Of a DNA stretch of 64,000 nt, positions 7,948 to 18,105 are shown piece by piece (the stretch's first letter is position 1; each line of letters starts with the position of its first letter). The stretch covers positions 87,501-151,500 of the forward strand of contig JAHZKX010000011.1 of NCBI GenBank assembly GCA_022600195.1, given 5' to 3'. Made by a program: the position numbers and the translations under genes. The notes beneath the pieces were generated by a model. The model did no database searches, was not told where the DNA came from, and saw only the letters and a program-made list of their open reading frames with translations. The DNA comes from Planctomycetota bacterium. GTDB taxonomy: Bacteria > Planctomycetota > Planctomycetia > Planctomycetales > Planctomycetaceae.

Positions 7948-9642
7948 ATGACTTTGATAAAACAACCAAAAATCCACATCCGTCGTTACCTGCTGTTAAT
8001 CCTGCTCTGTGTGATTCTTTCAACTTCGTGCAAGAAGGCTCCCGAGCAAGAATCTACTCCTGCCCCGCTCCCGGTTACGGTATTCGAATTGAAAGAAAGT
8101 CGGCCCAGCAGTTGGAATCGGCTGACTGCCTCAATTGCCTCCTGGAAAACCGAAAACGTAGGTTTTGAAGTCGCAGGACGGGTGCAGTTTGTGGTGGAAC
8201 CGGAAACCGATGTCTCGGGTGTTTTATATGGCAGCAATACCAAACAGAATCAGAAGCCTGCTCTGCTGGCCCGCCTGGACCCGACTCGTTATGAGCTGGC
8301 AGTTGAAAGTGCGAAAGCATCGGTGAATGCCGAGCTGCGGCGTCGAGATGCGACAAAAGTGGAAATAAAAAGTGTGATCCCCGCTCAACTGCGCGCCGCC
8401 GAAGCGGAACGAGTGCTGGCCGACGTTGAGATGACTCGCTCCAAACAACTGATTGCCTCCAAGGCCATCAGCAAATCGGAATACGACCGATATACCGCTC
8501 TACTTGCCGCGAAGACGGCAGCGAAGGACCAACTTACGGGAACGCTGGAACAAAGAAAAGCCGATCTGGCTTCGATTGAGGCGACCGTGAATCGACTCCA
8601 ACAAGATCTGGCTGAGGCAAATCGTGACTTGAAGGATACCAGCCTGCTCTCATCTTACCCCGCCCAGGTTTCTCAGGTACATGCCATTCCCGGCGCTTAT
8701 GTAGAACGTGGTTCGCCTGTCTGCACAGTCCAAATGATGGACCCCATGCGCGTTGATGTGGAGGTCTCCTCCCAAATGGCCCGAAACATACAGCATGGAA
8801 ACCGGTTCCCGGTTTTCATTCGGCAGCAGGATGGAAGTGAACTCGAAATGGGGGCGTTCGTATATATGATCGATCCAACCGCTGACCCCGAAACGCGGAC
8901 GTTTACCGTCACCTTATTTGTCCGCAATAATAAAACCAAAGCTCAGGCTCCCCCGGAACTAAAAGATGTTCCCTTCGCGCGTACCGCGAGTATTTTTCAA
9001 ATTGTGCGCGGTCTCGGAAACCAGGATCCTAATCGAAAATATATTGCTGAAAATGCGATTCAAAAAGATAAACAAGGTTTATTTCTTTACAAAATTCTGA
9101 ATCGACAGACCACGACACTGGGACGAACCAATCCTGTACTGCAGGTGGATAAAGTAAGAGTCAACCTGGGAGAGGAGCAAATCAAGATGTTGGGGCTTTT
9201 GACCTTTCAGGAAGTGAAGCTGGCTACTCCTGAGAAATTCAACCTCGACTCTGCTTTATTCACGGGACCGATCACTGTCCCCTCTCAAAAGGGAGTCGTT
9301 TGGGATGGAAAAACCGTCTTGGAAGACCGTCGTCGCTGGCAATTAAGACCCGGTGACCTTGTCTCTGTGGAATTAGGCATTGAAACACAACCTGGGTTTT
9401 ATGTTCCGCTGAATTCCGTCCGCATTGAGAAAAACCGTAAATATTTATTTACTGTCAGCCCTGAGAAGAAAGTGAAGAAGATCGAAATCAGCTCTTTTGA
9501 AAACGTGGGCAAGCTGATTCGTGTCCTGGCGGCAGGCGGCCAGAAATTAGCAACAGGCAGTCGTGTGGTTTTGGGGCAGGCTCACTACCTGCAAGATGGT
9601 GAACCGGTCAATATCGTGGAAGAAGTTGAGGTGCGTCCATGA
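7948..9642 (+). CDS. RND efflux periplasmic adaptor (membrane fusion protein)
   Basis: 564 residues. The N-terminus is a hydrophobic signal ending STSCKK, which fits a lipoprotein loosely. Residues about 45-100 are the first half of the lipoyl/barrel (GFEVAGRVQFV). About 105-230 form the alpha-helical hairpin (repeated Ala/Glu/Arg heptads), and LLSSYPAQVSQVH starts the returning strands. The protein links the inner-membrane RND pump to an outer-membrane channel. At 564 residues it is longer than usual adaptors (about 350-420). The extra length lies in the barrel/membrane-proximal half, about residues 335-470. The stop codon overlaps the pump's ATG by 4 bases, so translation is coupled. Confidence 0.9.
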   Translation: MTLIKQPKIHIRRYLLLILLCVILSTSCKKAPEQESTPAPLPVTVFELKESRPSSWNRLTASIASWKTENVGFEVAGRVQFVVEPETDVSGVLYGSNTKQNQKPALLARLDPTRYELAVESAKASVNAELRRRDATKVEIKSVIPAQLRAAEAERVLADVEMTRSKQLIASKAISKSEYDRYTALLAAKTAAKDQLTGTLEQRKADLASIEATVNRLQQDLAEANRDLKDTSLLSSYPAQVSQVHAIPGAYVERGSPVCTVQMMDPMRVDVEVSSQMARNIQHGNRFPVFIRQQDGSELEMGAFVYMIDPTADPETRTFTVTLFVRNNKTKAQAPPELKDVPFARTASIFQIVRGLGNQDPNRKYIAENAIQKDKQGLFLYKILNRQTTTLGRTNPVLQVDKVRVNLGEEQIKMLGLLTFQEVKLATPEKFNLDSALFTGPITVPSQKGVVWDGKTVLEDRRRWQLRPGDLVSVELGIETQPGFYVPLNSVRIEKNRKYLFTVSPEKKVKKIEISSFENVGKLIRVLAAGGQKLATGSRVVLGQAHYLQDGEPVNIVEEVEVRP

Positions 9643-12600
9643 ATTTGCCCGCATTATCGATGCGCTACCGCACGATCGTGATTGTGCTGGTAACGTTACT
9701 GACATTCTGGGGCGTTTCACAGTATTTCAACATGCCTCGTCGTGAAGATCCGGAATATACCGTTCGAACCTGTACTGTATCGACAGCCTGGCCTGGTGTG
9801 CCTGCTTCGAAAATTGAAGAACTCATCACGTACCCGCTGGAGAAAGAGCTCGACAGTATTGACGACATCGATGTGATCTACTCGACGACCACCGTGGGAC
9901 TGTCGACGATTTTCATCGACGCGGAAGAGACCACAAGCAAGAGTGAGATTGCCAATGTCTGGGATAAAGTCCGTGCAGAAGTGGCGAAAGTCACGATGCC
10001 GGAAGCGGGCATCGTACCGATGGTGAATGATCAGTATGGTGATACATACATCATGCTGCATGCGATTTATCAGGTGCCCCCACCGGGTGCAGATGAAATC
10101 CCGGCTGCCAGTGAATACTCATTACGTGAGCTTGATATACTGGCGCAAAAACTTCGTGACGAAATCCGTTTTGTGGATGGTGTCGCAAAAGCAGATCTGT
10201 ACGGGGTACGCCAGGAAGCAATTTATATAGAGACCGACGCCGGAAACTGGTCGCAGCTCAAATTGACAACCGATGATTTACAAAAACTGGTAGAAGCCCG
10301 CAATATTGTCGCCTCGGGTGGTGATATTGATACCGAAGCAGGTCGGTTTTCGTTGAAGCCAACGGGTGAACTGGATTCGGTGGAACAATTAAAATCGATT
10401 GTGGTTGGCTCGACGTCGGGTTCCAGCTTTGTCAGTGGTCGAAATGAGGATACTCCCTCCAGCCAGTCCCCGGTCTATCTTACAGACCTGGGACTGAATG
10501 TGATTCGTGACTATCAGGAACCCCCGCCTGAAATATCGCGATTCACTTCATCTGAGATCTCGCGGCCCTGTGTTGTCGTTGCGATTACCATGAAAACGGG
10601 TGCTAGTGTAACGGAGATCTGTGACGATGTTCGGAACTTGATCACGCGCATGCAAAAAATTGACCGGACATTACCACCCGATCTGGCTGTGACGGCGGTC
10701 TCAGACCAATCAGTAAATGTTGAGTCCAAGATCAGCGGCGTAGTCGTCAATGTAATTCAAGCCATCGTAATTGTAATTGTTGTTGTTTACCTGATTGTCG
10801 GCTTTCGATCCGCCTTTGTTATGGCGGCAAATATTCCGATCGTCGTATTTGCAGCGTTGGCTCTGCTGCCCTCATTAGGAGTGGATCTTGAGCAAATTTC
10901 ACTGGCCTCGATTATTGTGGCGCTGGGGTTGCTGGTGGATAACGCGGTCCAGGTTTGTGATCAATCTCGCACCAATCAAATGCTGGGAATGTCACCACAG
11001 AAGGCCACCATTCTTGGTTCGAATCAGGTTTCCATGGCCATGCTGGGGGGCACGCTCACAACGGTTTCTGCATTTCTACCGATGCTGATTGGTCTGATCG
11101 GTACCAAAAAAGAATACGTTTATAGTCTGCCTGTCACGCTGTCTGTGATCCTGGCAATGAGCTGGATTCTGGCGATGTCGTTTTGTTCGATTCTGGCTGC
11201 TTCGTTTATCAGGGCCCCCAAAGACCCGCTGAAACCAACGGCACCACTTTCCTGGCTGGCTGCGAAGCTATTTAATAACCGGAGTAAAAAAACAAATCCT
11301 GAGAATTCAACAGACGAGGCCAGCAATCCCTTTCTGGATGGCTTTGGCAAGCTGGCACTCGGAGCGATTCGCTTCAAGTTTTTGACAGTGGGTGTGTCTG
11401 TGTTGTTACTGGTGGGGGCGATCATGCTGCCCGTGGGTTCTCAATTTTTCCCGCGAGATTTACGTGACCAGTTTGCTGTGGAGGTCTGGTTACCTGAAAA
11501 CGCGGCCATCGAACAGACAAATCAAGCCGCTCAGGAAGTAGAACGTTTACTACAGACACTCAGCCCGACAATGGACGCAGAAGGGAACGAGCAACAACGT
11601 ATTCTGGGAATGCGAACCATGGTCGGCAGCGGAGGCGCACGCTGGTATCTGGGCCGAAACCCGGAAGCCCGCAAACCGAACTATGCCGAGATTCTGGTTC
11701 GTACGACCGATGCCAGATATACTCACGAATTAGCACTTCAGGTGAAAACCATTGCTCAATCGGGTGATTCGAAACTGGGTATTTCTCCTATCTCAAACGC
11801 GCGGGTGATTCCACGTGAACTGGCGATGGGCCCACCCGTTGATGCCCCCATTGGTTTACGCGTTTATGCATCGGGAGCAGCTCGTCCCGGATTTGGAGAT
11901 TTGAATGTGTTGCGGACCTGGGCTGATAGGATAAGTGAGATTCTGAGAAACCACCCTTCCACCTGGGATGTTCACGACACAACGGGGGTTCCTGGTTTCG
12001 AGATGCGCGTGGAAATTGATAATGACCAGTCCAATCTGGCGGGTGTGACAAATCTTGATGTGGCACAAACTTTGAATGCCTACTTTTCGGGCCAATACCT
12101 GACGACTTTTAATGAGGATGACCACCAGATTCCCGTTTATCTGAGGCTGCCTCCCAGCCAGCGAGGTTCATTGACCGAATTAGACTCAGCATTTGTAGAA
12201 GGTCGAAACGGAAAAGTCCCACTGGAATCGATTGCCAAGCTGGAACCACGCTGGGAACCGGCGCGGATCGAACGGCGTGATTTGAATCGGATGATCGAAA
12301 TCCGGGCACGTGTGAATGAGGGTGTGCTGGCCAATGATATCATCAGTGAGGTGCTGGCATCCGAAGAAATGCAGACACTACAAAGTGAACTGCCCGCCGG
12401 TTTCTGGATCGAAATTGCCGGAGAAAAAGGTGAATCCATCGAGAGTGAAGACCAGATGGCATTGTGCATGATCATTTCATTTCTCTTAATCGTGCTTTGT
12501 CTGGTGTTTCAATACAATGGCATCGCCAAGCCAATTATCATTCTTGCCACGCTTCCGCTGGCACTCATCGGTGCCCTACCCGGTCTTTATTTTACTGATA

Positions 12601-13013
12601 ATCCTCTGGGTTTTATGCCCCAACTGGGTATTCTCTCCCTGTTTGGAATTGTGCTGAATACAGCCATCATTTTCTTTGAGTTCGCCGACAGCACCATTCA
12701 GGAAGCGATTAAACAATCCGATGGCACTGGTCCCATCGCAGGTCTGACACGAGATGAATTTCGTGGCTGTCTGGTTACAACCGTCAAAAAACGCTTGCTG
12801 CCAATCTTCCTCACAACAGCGACTACCATTGGAGGGCTCATACCATTAGCCCTCAGTGGCGGACCTTTGTGGGAAGGAATGGCATGGTGCATGATTTTCG
12901 GATTGGCCGTGGCAACCTTGCTGACACTCATGGTGATTCCCGCGATCTTCGCCATTTTCGTAGAAGTCTTGAAAGTTCGCCCTGTGCAAATTGTTCAAGA
13001 CATCGCTGACTAA
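9639..13013 (+). CDS. RND-family efflux pump, inner-membrane permease
   Basis: 1124 residues, close to the normal size of AcrB/HAE1-type pumps. The layout is TM1 (about residues 12-30), a large periplasmic loop (MPRREDPEYTVRT followed by WPGVPASKIEELITYPLE), and TM2-TM6 near residues 360-530. A second periplasmic loop and TM8-TM12 follow near 940-1100. The TM4 proton-relay segment reads GLLVDNAVQV, keeping the key aspartate of the family (usually VDDAI). The substrate cannot be told from sequence. No outer-membrane channel gene lies nearby, so it presumably uses one encoded elsewhere. It starts inside the adaptor's stop codon (ATGA). Confidence 0.93.
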   Translation: MNLPALSMRYRTIVIVLVTLLTFWGVSQYFNMPRREDPEYTVRTCTVSTAWPGVPASKIEELITYPLEKELDSIDDIDVIYSTTTVGLSTIFIDAEETTSKSEIANVWDKVRAEVAKVTMPEAGIVPMVNDQYGDTYIMLHAIYQVPPPGADEIPAASEYSLRELDILAQKLRDEIRFVDGVAKADLYGVRQEAIYIETDAGNWSQLKLTTDDLQKLVEARNIVASGGDIDTEAGRFSLKPTGELDSVEQLKSIVVGSTSGSSFVSGRNEDTPSSQSPVYLTDLGLNVIRDYQEPPPEISRFTSSEISRPCVVVAITMKTGASVTEICDDVRNLITRMQKIDRTLPPDLAVTAVSDQSVNVESKISGVVVNVIQAIVIVIVVVYLIVGFRSAFVMAANIPIVVFAALALLPSLGVDLEQISLASIIVALGLLVDNAVQVCDQSRTNQMLGMSPQKATILGSNQVSMAMLGGTLTTVSAFLPMLIGLIGTKKEYVYSLPVTLSVILAMSWILAMSFCSILAASFIRAPKDPLKPTAPLSWLAAKLFNNRSKKTNPENSTDEASNPFLDGFGKLALGAIRFKFLTVGVSVLLLVGAIMLPVGSQFFPRDLRDQFAVEVWLPENAAIEQTNQAAQEVERLLQTLSPTMDAEGNEQQRILGMRTMVGSGGARWYLGRNPEARKPNYAEILVRTTDARYTHELALQVKTIAQSGDSKLGISPISNARVIPRELAMGPPVDAPIGLRVYASGAARPGFGDLNVLRTWADRISEILRNHPSTWDVHDTTGVPGFEMRVEIDNDQSNLAGVTNLDVAQTLNAYFSGQYLTTFNEDDHQIPVYLRLPPSQRGSLTELDSAFVEGRNGKVPLESIAKLEPRWEPARIERRDLNRMIEIRARVNEGVLANDIISEVLASEEMQTLQSELPAGFWIEIAGEKGESIESEDQMALCMIISFLLIVLCLVFQYNGIAKPIIILATLPLALIGALPGLYFTDNPLGFMPQLGILSLFGIVLNTAIIFFEFADSTIQEAIKQSDGTGPIAGLTRDEFRGCLVTTVKKRLLPIFLTTATTIGGLIPLALSGGPLWEGMAWCMIFGLAVATLLTLMVIPAIFAIFVEVLKVRPVQIVQDIAD

Positions 13014-13146
13014 GCATTACAAAGAGGGAACAGTTTCTGCCAACAAGGAACAATTGATACTTTGAGTTTCCACTAGCAAACCGATTGTTCATCAGCTGGA
13101 CGTTCATGGAACTCAATCAACATTCATCTCAGATATTCACACTCAA

Positions 13147-13593
13147 TTATGCAGTAGGAGCTGACGAATTCTCTTTCAGGTTAATAAATGTTTGCAATGC
13201 ATACTTTGCCAGATTTTGCGTTTCCTCTGGGGAATTTGTCTCTTGAAACGTTTTAAGGCTTGATCGTAGCTTGAAGTGATCGAGGTCGGCTGTCTCCTCC
13301 AAATTATAAATCCCCATCTTCCAGTCTGGGAAAAATCGATCCGGTATATAATCTGAACGAATCCGATTGACTCGACTATGCCGTTTATCCTCCTGGATTT
13401 TGCTGAATAGAGTTTCTACCTGATTATATTCGCCTTCCAAGACCTGAAAGAAATGACCACGATCATAAACCAGCATGCCCGTGATCTCTTGAATTCCGTT
13501 GAAATGCCGCGACTGTTTTAAAATAGCTTCCAACTCGAATTTGGACATACGTGAATTACACTTACTGACATAAATGAGTTGATAAAGTTTCAT
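13147..13593 (-). CDS. BLUF-domain blue-light photoreceptor, short stand-alone form
   Basis: 148 residues, nearly all one BLUF (FAD-binding) domain. The residues of the light-sensing hydrogen-bond network fall at the positions numbered for the cyanobacterial PixD/Slr1694 type: Tyr8, Asn32, Gln50, Trp91 and Met93. Other conserved parts are SRHFNGIQEITGML, FFQVLEGE and DKRHSRV. Short BLUF proteins signal through partner proteins; no cyclase, EAL domain or PatA-like regulator is adjacent, so the partner is unknown. The helical tail after residue 105 would be the output surface. The gene is convergent with the RND genes and stands alone. Confidence 0.93.
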   Translation of the reverse strand: MKLYQLIYVSKCNSRMSKFELEAILKQSRHFNGIQEITGMLVYDRGHFFQVLEGEYNQVETLFSKIQEDKRHSRVNRIRSDYIPDRFFPDWKMGIYNLEETADLDHFKLRSSLKTFQETNSPEETQNLAKYALQTFINLKENSSAPTA

Positions 13594-14012
13594 AAAGAAC
13601 TGGCCGATTCATCGATAGATTTGATTGGATCTCTTAGATCAGTGAGCGGCCCATATTCCAAATCGGCAAATAGCATCATGCATTCCTTTGAAGTTTGTCA
13701 AAACCTGGAACTTTGAAACAAGTTTTTACTGGAATTGTTTGATCGATTGAATCAGTTCAGATTCTGCCATTTTATCGCTTTTGTTGTTTATATTGATTTC
13801 TGTTCTTGAGGATGTATGTGTCTGTTCTCTAGTTCCATTTTCGGTTAGCAAGTGTGAACCACAAAATAAAACAACGATATCCAGATATCAAAAACACTTT
13901 GTGAGAGTGTTTTATTAGAATTTTCAGGAGTGCAACTGTTTTCCTACCTGAACCGAAAGAAAAAGTTTAGCAGCAATCAGAGTGGGGCTTATCATTTCTG
14001 AAACAGTTTAGT
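13594..14012. other. Intergenic stretch with one weak hairpin
   Basis: About 420 bases between two leftward genes. The only structure I see is an 8-pair hairpin (13891-13898 with 13906-13913). On the minus strand it is followed by TTTTTG and could end the DUF1501 transcript. No supported gene or RNA was found in the rest. Confidence 0.4.
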
Positions 14013-15374
14013 TCAGCCGAATAATTCAGAAACGGGTTCGCCCGAATCGAGCAGTGGCATCGGGCGGTCCAGGCGATCACGAAAGATCACATTTTGTGGA
14101 TCGATTCCCAGATGTCGATAAACGGTGGCTGCAACGTCTTGCGGAGTAATAGAGCGTTCCACCACTTCCTCGCCTCGCGCACTGGAGCGGCCTATGATCT
14201 GCCCCATCTTCATGCCACCGCAGCCCATCAGTACACTGAAAGTTCTCCCCCAATGATCGCGACCCGCATATCGATTCATGCGTGGAGTGCGACCAAACTC
14301 TCCCATCGCGACGATCAAGGTTTTTTCGTACAAACCACGATCCATCAAATCTCGTACAAGACCTGAAATCGCCCTGTCGAGCGGTGGTATTAAGAGGCGC
14401 GCCCCCTCTTCCGTTTTATAGCGCCCAGATGAACCGTGGTGATCCCAGGGAACGCAGTTGACTGTTACGAATGTCACACCATGTTCGATCAGCCTGCGTG
14501 CTAATAATGCACTTTGACCGAAAGTATGCCTGCCGTAGCTGTCGCGCAGTTTATCTGATTCTGCAGATATGTCGAACGCTGACCGCACACCCTTTGAGTA
14601 AAGCAGTTCAAACGCCTTCTGTTGATGTTCATCAAGATCAAGAATCGTTTTTTCATGTGAACGGGACAGAATATCCAGGGAACCTAGAAGTTTCTGGCGA
14701 TTTCTTAACCGGTCTAAAGTTAAGCCTTTGGCTAATGTGAGATTTTTGACACCGAAGCTGGATGTGTTCGGATCGGAATTGACAATAAACGGATTGCTGC
14801 CTCCCCCGATGTAAGAGGAATAGTGAAAAAGATTGTCAGTTCCGCCACGCAAATGTGGTACCCCGACATAAGGTGGCATCCCCCCTTGATTGGGGCCACG
14901 TAAAAACGAAGCAGCCGAGCCCATGGAAGGCCGTCTTTGCACACGGTTGTCTGGTGCATTGAACGCAGGACCTTCGAAGCCGGTCAACATCCAGTGGTTA
15001 CCTTTGGTATGATCGCCGGAACCATGATTCACTGTTCGCAGCACGGCAAGATGATCAGCCAGTTTCGCTTGTTCTGGCATCAATTCACCAAATTGAACAC
15101 CCGCCAAGCTGGTCGCGATGGAATCAAAGGGGCCACGGTAATCGTCAGGCGCTTCCGGTTTGGGGTCCCATGTCTCCATATGACCAGGGCCACCACTTAA
15201 CCAAAACAGAATGACGTTTGTCCCTTGCTGTTTCTTGTTAACAGCACCTTGCGCTTTAAGTTTCAGCAGGTCGCCTATCCCCAACCCTCCTGATCCGAGT
15301 AACCCAGCCTGCACAAAACTTCGACGCGAAACTCCTTCGCAATTCGTTAAGTAGCGTGACTTTTTTTGATTCAT
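14013..15374 (-). CDS. DUF1501-family Tat-exported protein
   Basis: 453 residues. The N-terminus has a twin-arginine signal (SRRSFVQAG, residues 17-25) and a short hydrophobic stretch. The body is typical of the DUF1501 family, which is abundant in planctomycetes and related to the sulfatase/alkaline-phosphatase fold: FWLSGGPGHMETWDPKP, TVNHGSGDHTKGNHWMLTG, VPWDHHG, MGEFGRTP and GRDHWG. Metal-binding residues of the superfamily probably lie in these His/Asp blocks. The biochemical function is not established. In most genomes the partner is an upstream cytochrome/DUF1549 gene, but none is present here, so this is a solitary copy. Confidence 0.92.
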   Translation of the reverse strand: MNQKKSRYLTNCEGVSRRSFVQAGLLGSGGLGIGDLLKLKAQGAVNKKQQGTNVILFWLSGGPGHMETWDPKPEAPDDYRGPFDSIATSLAGVQFGELMPEQAKLADHLAVLRTVNHGSGDHTKGNHWMLTGFEGPAFNAPDNRVQRRPSMGSAASFLRGPNQGGMPPYVGVPHLRGGTDNLFHYSSYIGGGSNPFIVNSDPNTSSFGVKNLTLAKGLTLDRLRNRQKLLGSLDILSRSHEKTILDLDEHQQKAFELLYSKGVRSAFDISAESDKLRDSYGRHTFGQSALLARRLIEHGVTFVTVNCVPWDHHGSSGRYKTEEGARLLIPPLDRAISGLVRDLMDRGLYEKTLIVAMGEFGRTPRMNRYAGRDHWGRTFSVLMGCGGMKMGQIIGRSSARGEEVVERSITPQDVAATVYRHLGIDPQNVIFRDRLDRPMPLLDSGEPVSELFG

Positions 15375-15642
15375 CGAGAAATCTCTGCTTCAGAGAAATA
15401 TGTGAAGATCACCGGGTATTGGAAAATATCAACTTAAGCTGCTTGACTCATTATCATCAGAAAGAAGATTCAAGTCAACAAACGATCAAATCTGTCAAGG
15501 AGAGAACCACCGGGTGAAAATACCAGATCGTTCTCCAGATGCTGGATATGGAGCGACGCATTGTTAAGATAGAGAGTGGTTTTCTTCTGAAAGAGTTCCC
15601 TTCTCAACACAAATGGGAAATGTCAATTAATTAACGGTTCTC

Positions 15643-16455
15643 ATGAAACACACCATCCTGCTCAAAACTGCCCTGCACTTCCTGGCGTTTACAGCGATTC
15701 AGACCGCTGATGTCGTTGGGCAATCAGCATCCAAACCTGAACCCGCAAAATCAACATCCCGCGATGATGCCAATTGGTTACGTGAGAAAGGCACACTGAT
15801 TTTTCATGATGCGTTCGAACGCGAGGAAGATGGCAATCTCGCCAGGGCGATCGGCAATGGATGGAACAGCGCCACAGCGAACCGGGTACCAGAGATCAAA
15901 ATGGCAGACCTCGACGAGGGCATCCTCAAGATTGCCAGTGCAACGCAAAAAGCCGGACACGCCGCACACATTCATCACGAAGCGGGTTTCACCGACGGCG
16001 GCGCAATCGTGCGGTTCCGCTTTCCCGGCCTGAACCGAAATGAGTCGCTTCAGCTCGGCTTTGTTGATCGCCAGACGAAAGGCATTCATGCCGGCCATCT
16101 CTGTTATGCGAAGCTCACACAGAACAATGCGACACTGATGGATTGGAAAACTGGCGTCATGAACCTCAAAATTCGTAAGCAACGTCAAAACTACCGCGAC
16201 CGCAAAGAGCCGATTCCCACCGACCTCGATACATTTCTCAAAACAAAACAGATCACTGAAAATTGGAAAGCGGACAACAGTTGGCACGACCTCGTACTTG
16301 TCACCGAAGGTGATGAGATGCGCCTCAGCCTGGACGACAAACTCATCGCCCGGCATCGCTCCCCGGGCTTTGCGCATCCGATGAAACGCTGGTTTAGCTT
16401 TCTCATTCCCAGTACAGTATGGGTCGACGATGTAAAGATCTGGAAAGTAAAATGA
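15643..16455 (+). CDS. Exported LamG/DUF1080-like carbohydrate-associated protein
   Basis: 270 residues with a signal peptide (residues 1-27). The mature part looks like a concanavalin/LamG-type beta-sandwich: FHDAFEREEDG near the start, beta strands such as GAIVRFRFPG and LQLGFVDRQ, and the closing element SWHDLVLVTEGDEMRLSLD with DDVKIWKV at the end. Planctomycetes have many such proteins, generally assumed to bind or process glycans; no catalytic residues can be named. A sulfatase gene begins 22 bases downstream on the same strand, so the two are probably co-transcribed and act on the same sulfated polysaccharide. Confidence 0.72.
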   Translation: MKHTILLKTALHFLAFTAIQTADVVGQSASKPEPAKSTSRDDANWLREKGTLIFHDAFEREEDGNLARAIGNGWNSATANRVPEIKMADLDEGILKIASATQKAGHAAHIHHEAGFTDGGAIVRFRFPGLNRNESLQLGFVDRQTKGIHAGHLCYAKLTQNNATLMDWKTGVMNLKIRKQRQNYRDRKEPIPTDLDTFLKTKQITENWKADNSWHDLVLVTEGDEMRLSLDDKLIARHRSPGFAHPMKRWFSFLIPSTVWVDDVKIWKVK

Positions 16456-16477
16456 ATTTTAATAACGGAAAGTTCGA

Positions 16478-18052
16478 ATGAAACAGATTATCGCACTCAT
16501 CACCCTCATGCTGCTCTCTCCGCTAGCCGCGCTGTCTGCTGCTGAATTGTCATCCAGGCCCAATATCATCTTCCTGCTCACCGACGACCAGCGGGACAAC
16601 ACGCTTCACGCGATGGGCCATCCCTATGTAAAGACGCCGAATCTTGATGCGTTGATGCATGACTCCGTCCGTTTCAAAAACACGTATATCGCAACACCAG
16701 TCTGCTGCCCGAGCCGTGTCTCCATTTTCACCGGCATGCCGGAACGGGTTCACGGCATCGGATTCTCATCATCCTACCAGCTAACCGAGCAACAGTGGGA
16801 GCAGTCCTACCCGGCGCTATTGCGCAAGGGAGGCTACTACACAGGGTTTGTTGGAAAGATTGGAATCGAGTACTACACCTTCAAAGGCAAGGCACCGGAG
16901 AAATTTGACTTTTGGTGGGGTCATGATGGCTGGACGAAATTTCTGCCAAAAGATTCGAACAGCGCAAGTACCAGACCTTATCACAATGCCAGGGCAGATA
17001 TCATCACGCCCATCATGGGCGAAGCAATGAAGAAGTTTCTCGATAGTACTCCGGAAGACAAACCCTTTTGCCTTTCGGTGAGCTTCAATGTGCCGCACGG
17101 CTCACAAACGACGTCGATGAATATGAACTACCCGGAGTGGCATTCCATGGCCCGTCCAGCCAACGAGAATCCCAAGCTTAAAGACAATCCGTTCTACGAC
17201 ATTCTCTATCGCGACCTTCAAATCTCAATACCTGCGGACACCGGCACCGATCCGTATCGCTTCATTCCGAAATTCATCCAGGATCAGGACAAGGGCCGCC
17301 GCAACCAAACATATGATTACGATTACAACATCAAAACCTGTCGAGAGCATCATATTCGGTACTACCAGACGATCACAGGATTCGATCATATTATCGGAGG
17401 CCTACGGGCAGAGTTGAAGCAACGTGGATTAGATCAGAACACAGTACTCATCTACGGCAGTGATCATGGCTTGCTGATGGGCGAGTACGGCATGGGAGGT
17501 AAGGCATTGCTGTACGACCTCGCATCAAAAATCCCCTGTATCATCCACGACCCACGTGTACCGAAACAGCAGCGAGGCAAACAGCTCGAACAGCTTGTTT
17601 CCAGTCTCGATTTCACCAGAACGATCCTCGACTATGCCGGCATCGAAGCGCCAGAATTCATGGAAGGCCGCAGCCTGCGTCCGTTGGTCGAAGGTCGAGA
17701 AATTCCCTGGCGAAGCGATTTATTTTTGGAAAGTCTATTCACATTGCGCGACACTCCGTTCCAGGAGGGAATCCGCACACAACGCTGGAAGTACATTCGA
17801 ATGTATGATGGCGTGGTAAACTTCAAGGAAGCCGCTGTCGATTTCAAAAACCGCGCTCCAGATTATGAAATGCTCTTCGATCTCGAAGCCGATCCGACGG
17901 AGCATACCAACCTGGCCACAAATCCAAAACACGCGGCCATCCTCGCTGAACTCCGCCAGAAGACCGCCTCACAATCCATCGCCATCAATCAGCGACGCGA
18001 AACCTTCATGCAGGAAAATCAGGTTCAACTTCGTAAAGCACGCAAGAAATAG
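16478..18052 (+). CDS. Exported type I sulfatase
   Basis: 524 residues with a signal peptide ending near LSAAE. The sulfatase signature is CCPSR, with Cys76 in position to become the catalytic formylglycine (C-x-P-S-R, residues 76-80). The calcium-binding DD is at residues 36-37 (LLTDDQRDN), and further metal ligands are in YGSDHGLLMGEYG. It would hydrolyse sulfate esters of polysaccharides in the periplasm. Activity needs a formylglycine-generating enzyme, which is not in this window. It follows the LamG-like gene by 22 bases and has GGAAAG upstream of the ATG. Both genes appear richer in GC at third positions than their neighbours. Confidence 0.92.
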   Translation: MKQIIALITLMLLSPLAALSAAELSSRPNIIFLLTDDQRDNTLHAMGHPYVKTPNLDALMHDSVRFKNTYIATPVCCPSRVSIFTGMPERVHGIGFSSSYQLTEQQWEQSYPALLRKGGYYTGFVGKIGIEYYTFKGKAPEKFDFWWGHDGWTKFLPKDSNSASTRPYHNARADIITPIMGEAMKKFLDSTPEDKPFCLSVSFNVPHGSQTTSMNMNYPEWHSMARPANENPKLKDNPFYDILYRDLQISIPADTGTDPYRFIPKFIQDQDKGRRNQTYDYDYNIKTCREHHIRYYQTITGFDHIIGGLRAELKQRGLDQNTVLIYGSDHGLLMGEYGMGGKALLYDLASKIPCIIHDPRVPKQQRGKQLEQLVSSLDFTRTILDYAGIEAPEFMEGRSLRPLVEGREIPWRSDLFLESLFTLRDTPFQEGIRTQRWKYIRMYDGVVNFKEAAVDFKNRAPDYEMLFDLEADPTEHTNLATNPKHAAILAELRQKTASQSIAINQRRETFMQENQVQLRKARKK

Positions 18053-18105
18053 AACAAAGCAATCAATCCCCCGCAAGCCGATGATTCCCATCTGTCACAT
18101 TTGAC

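Noticed and set aside
15778..16377. 199-codon frame opposite the LamG-like gene
   Set aside because: Antisense shadow of a GC-richer gene; the plus-strand protein has a signal peptide and domain pattern.
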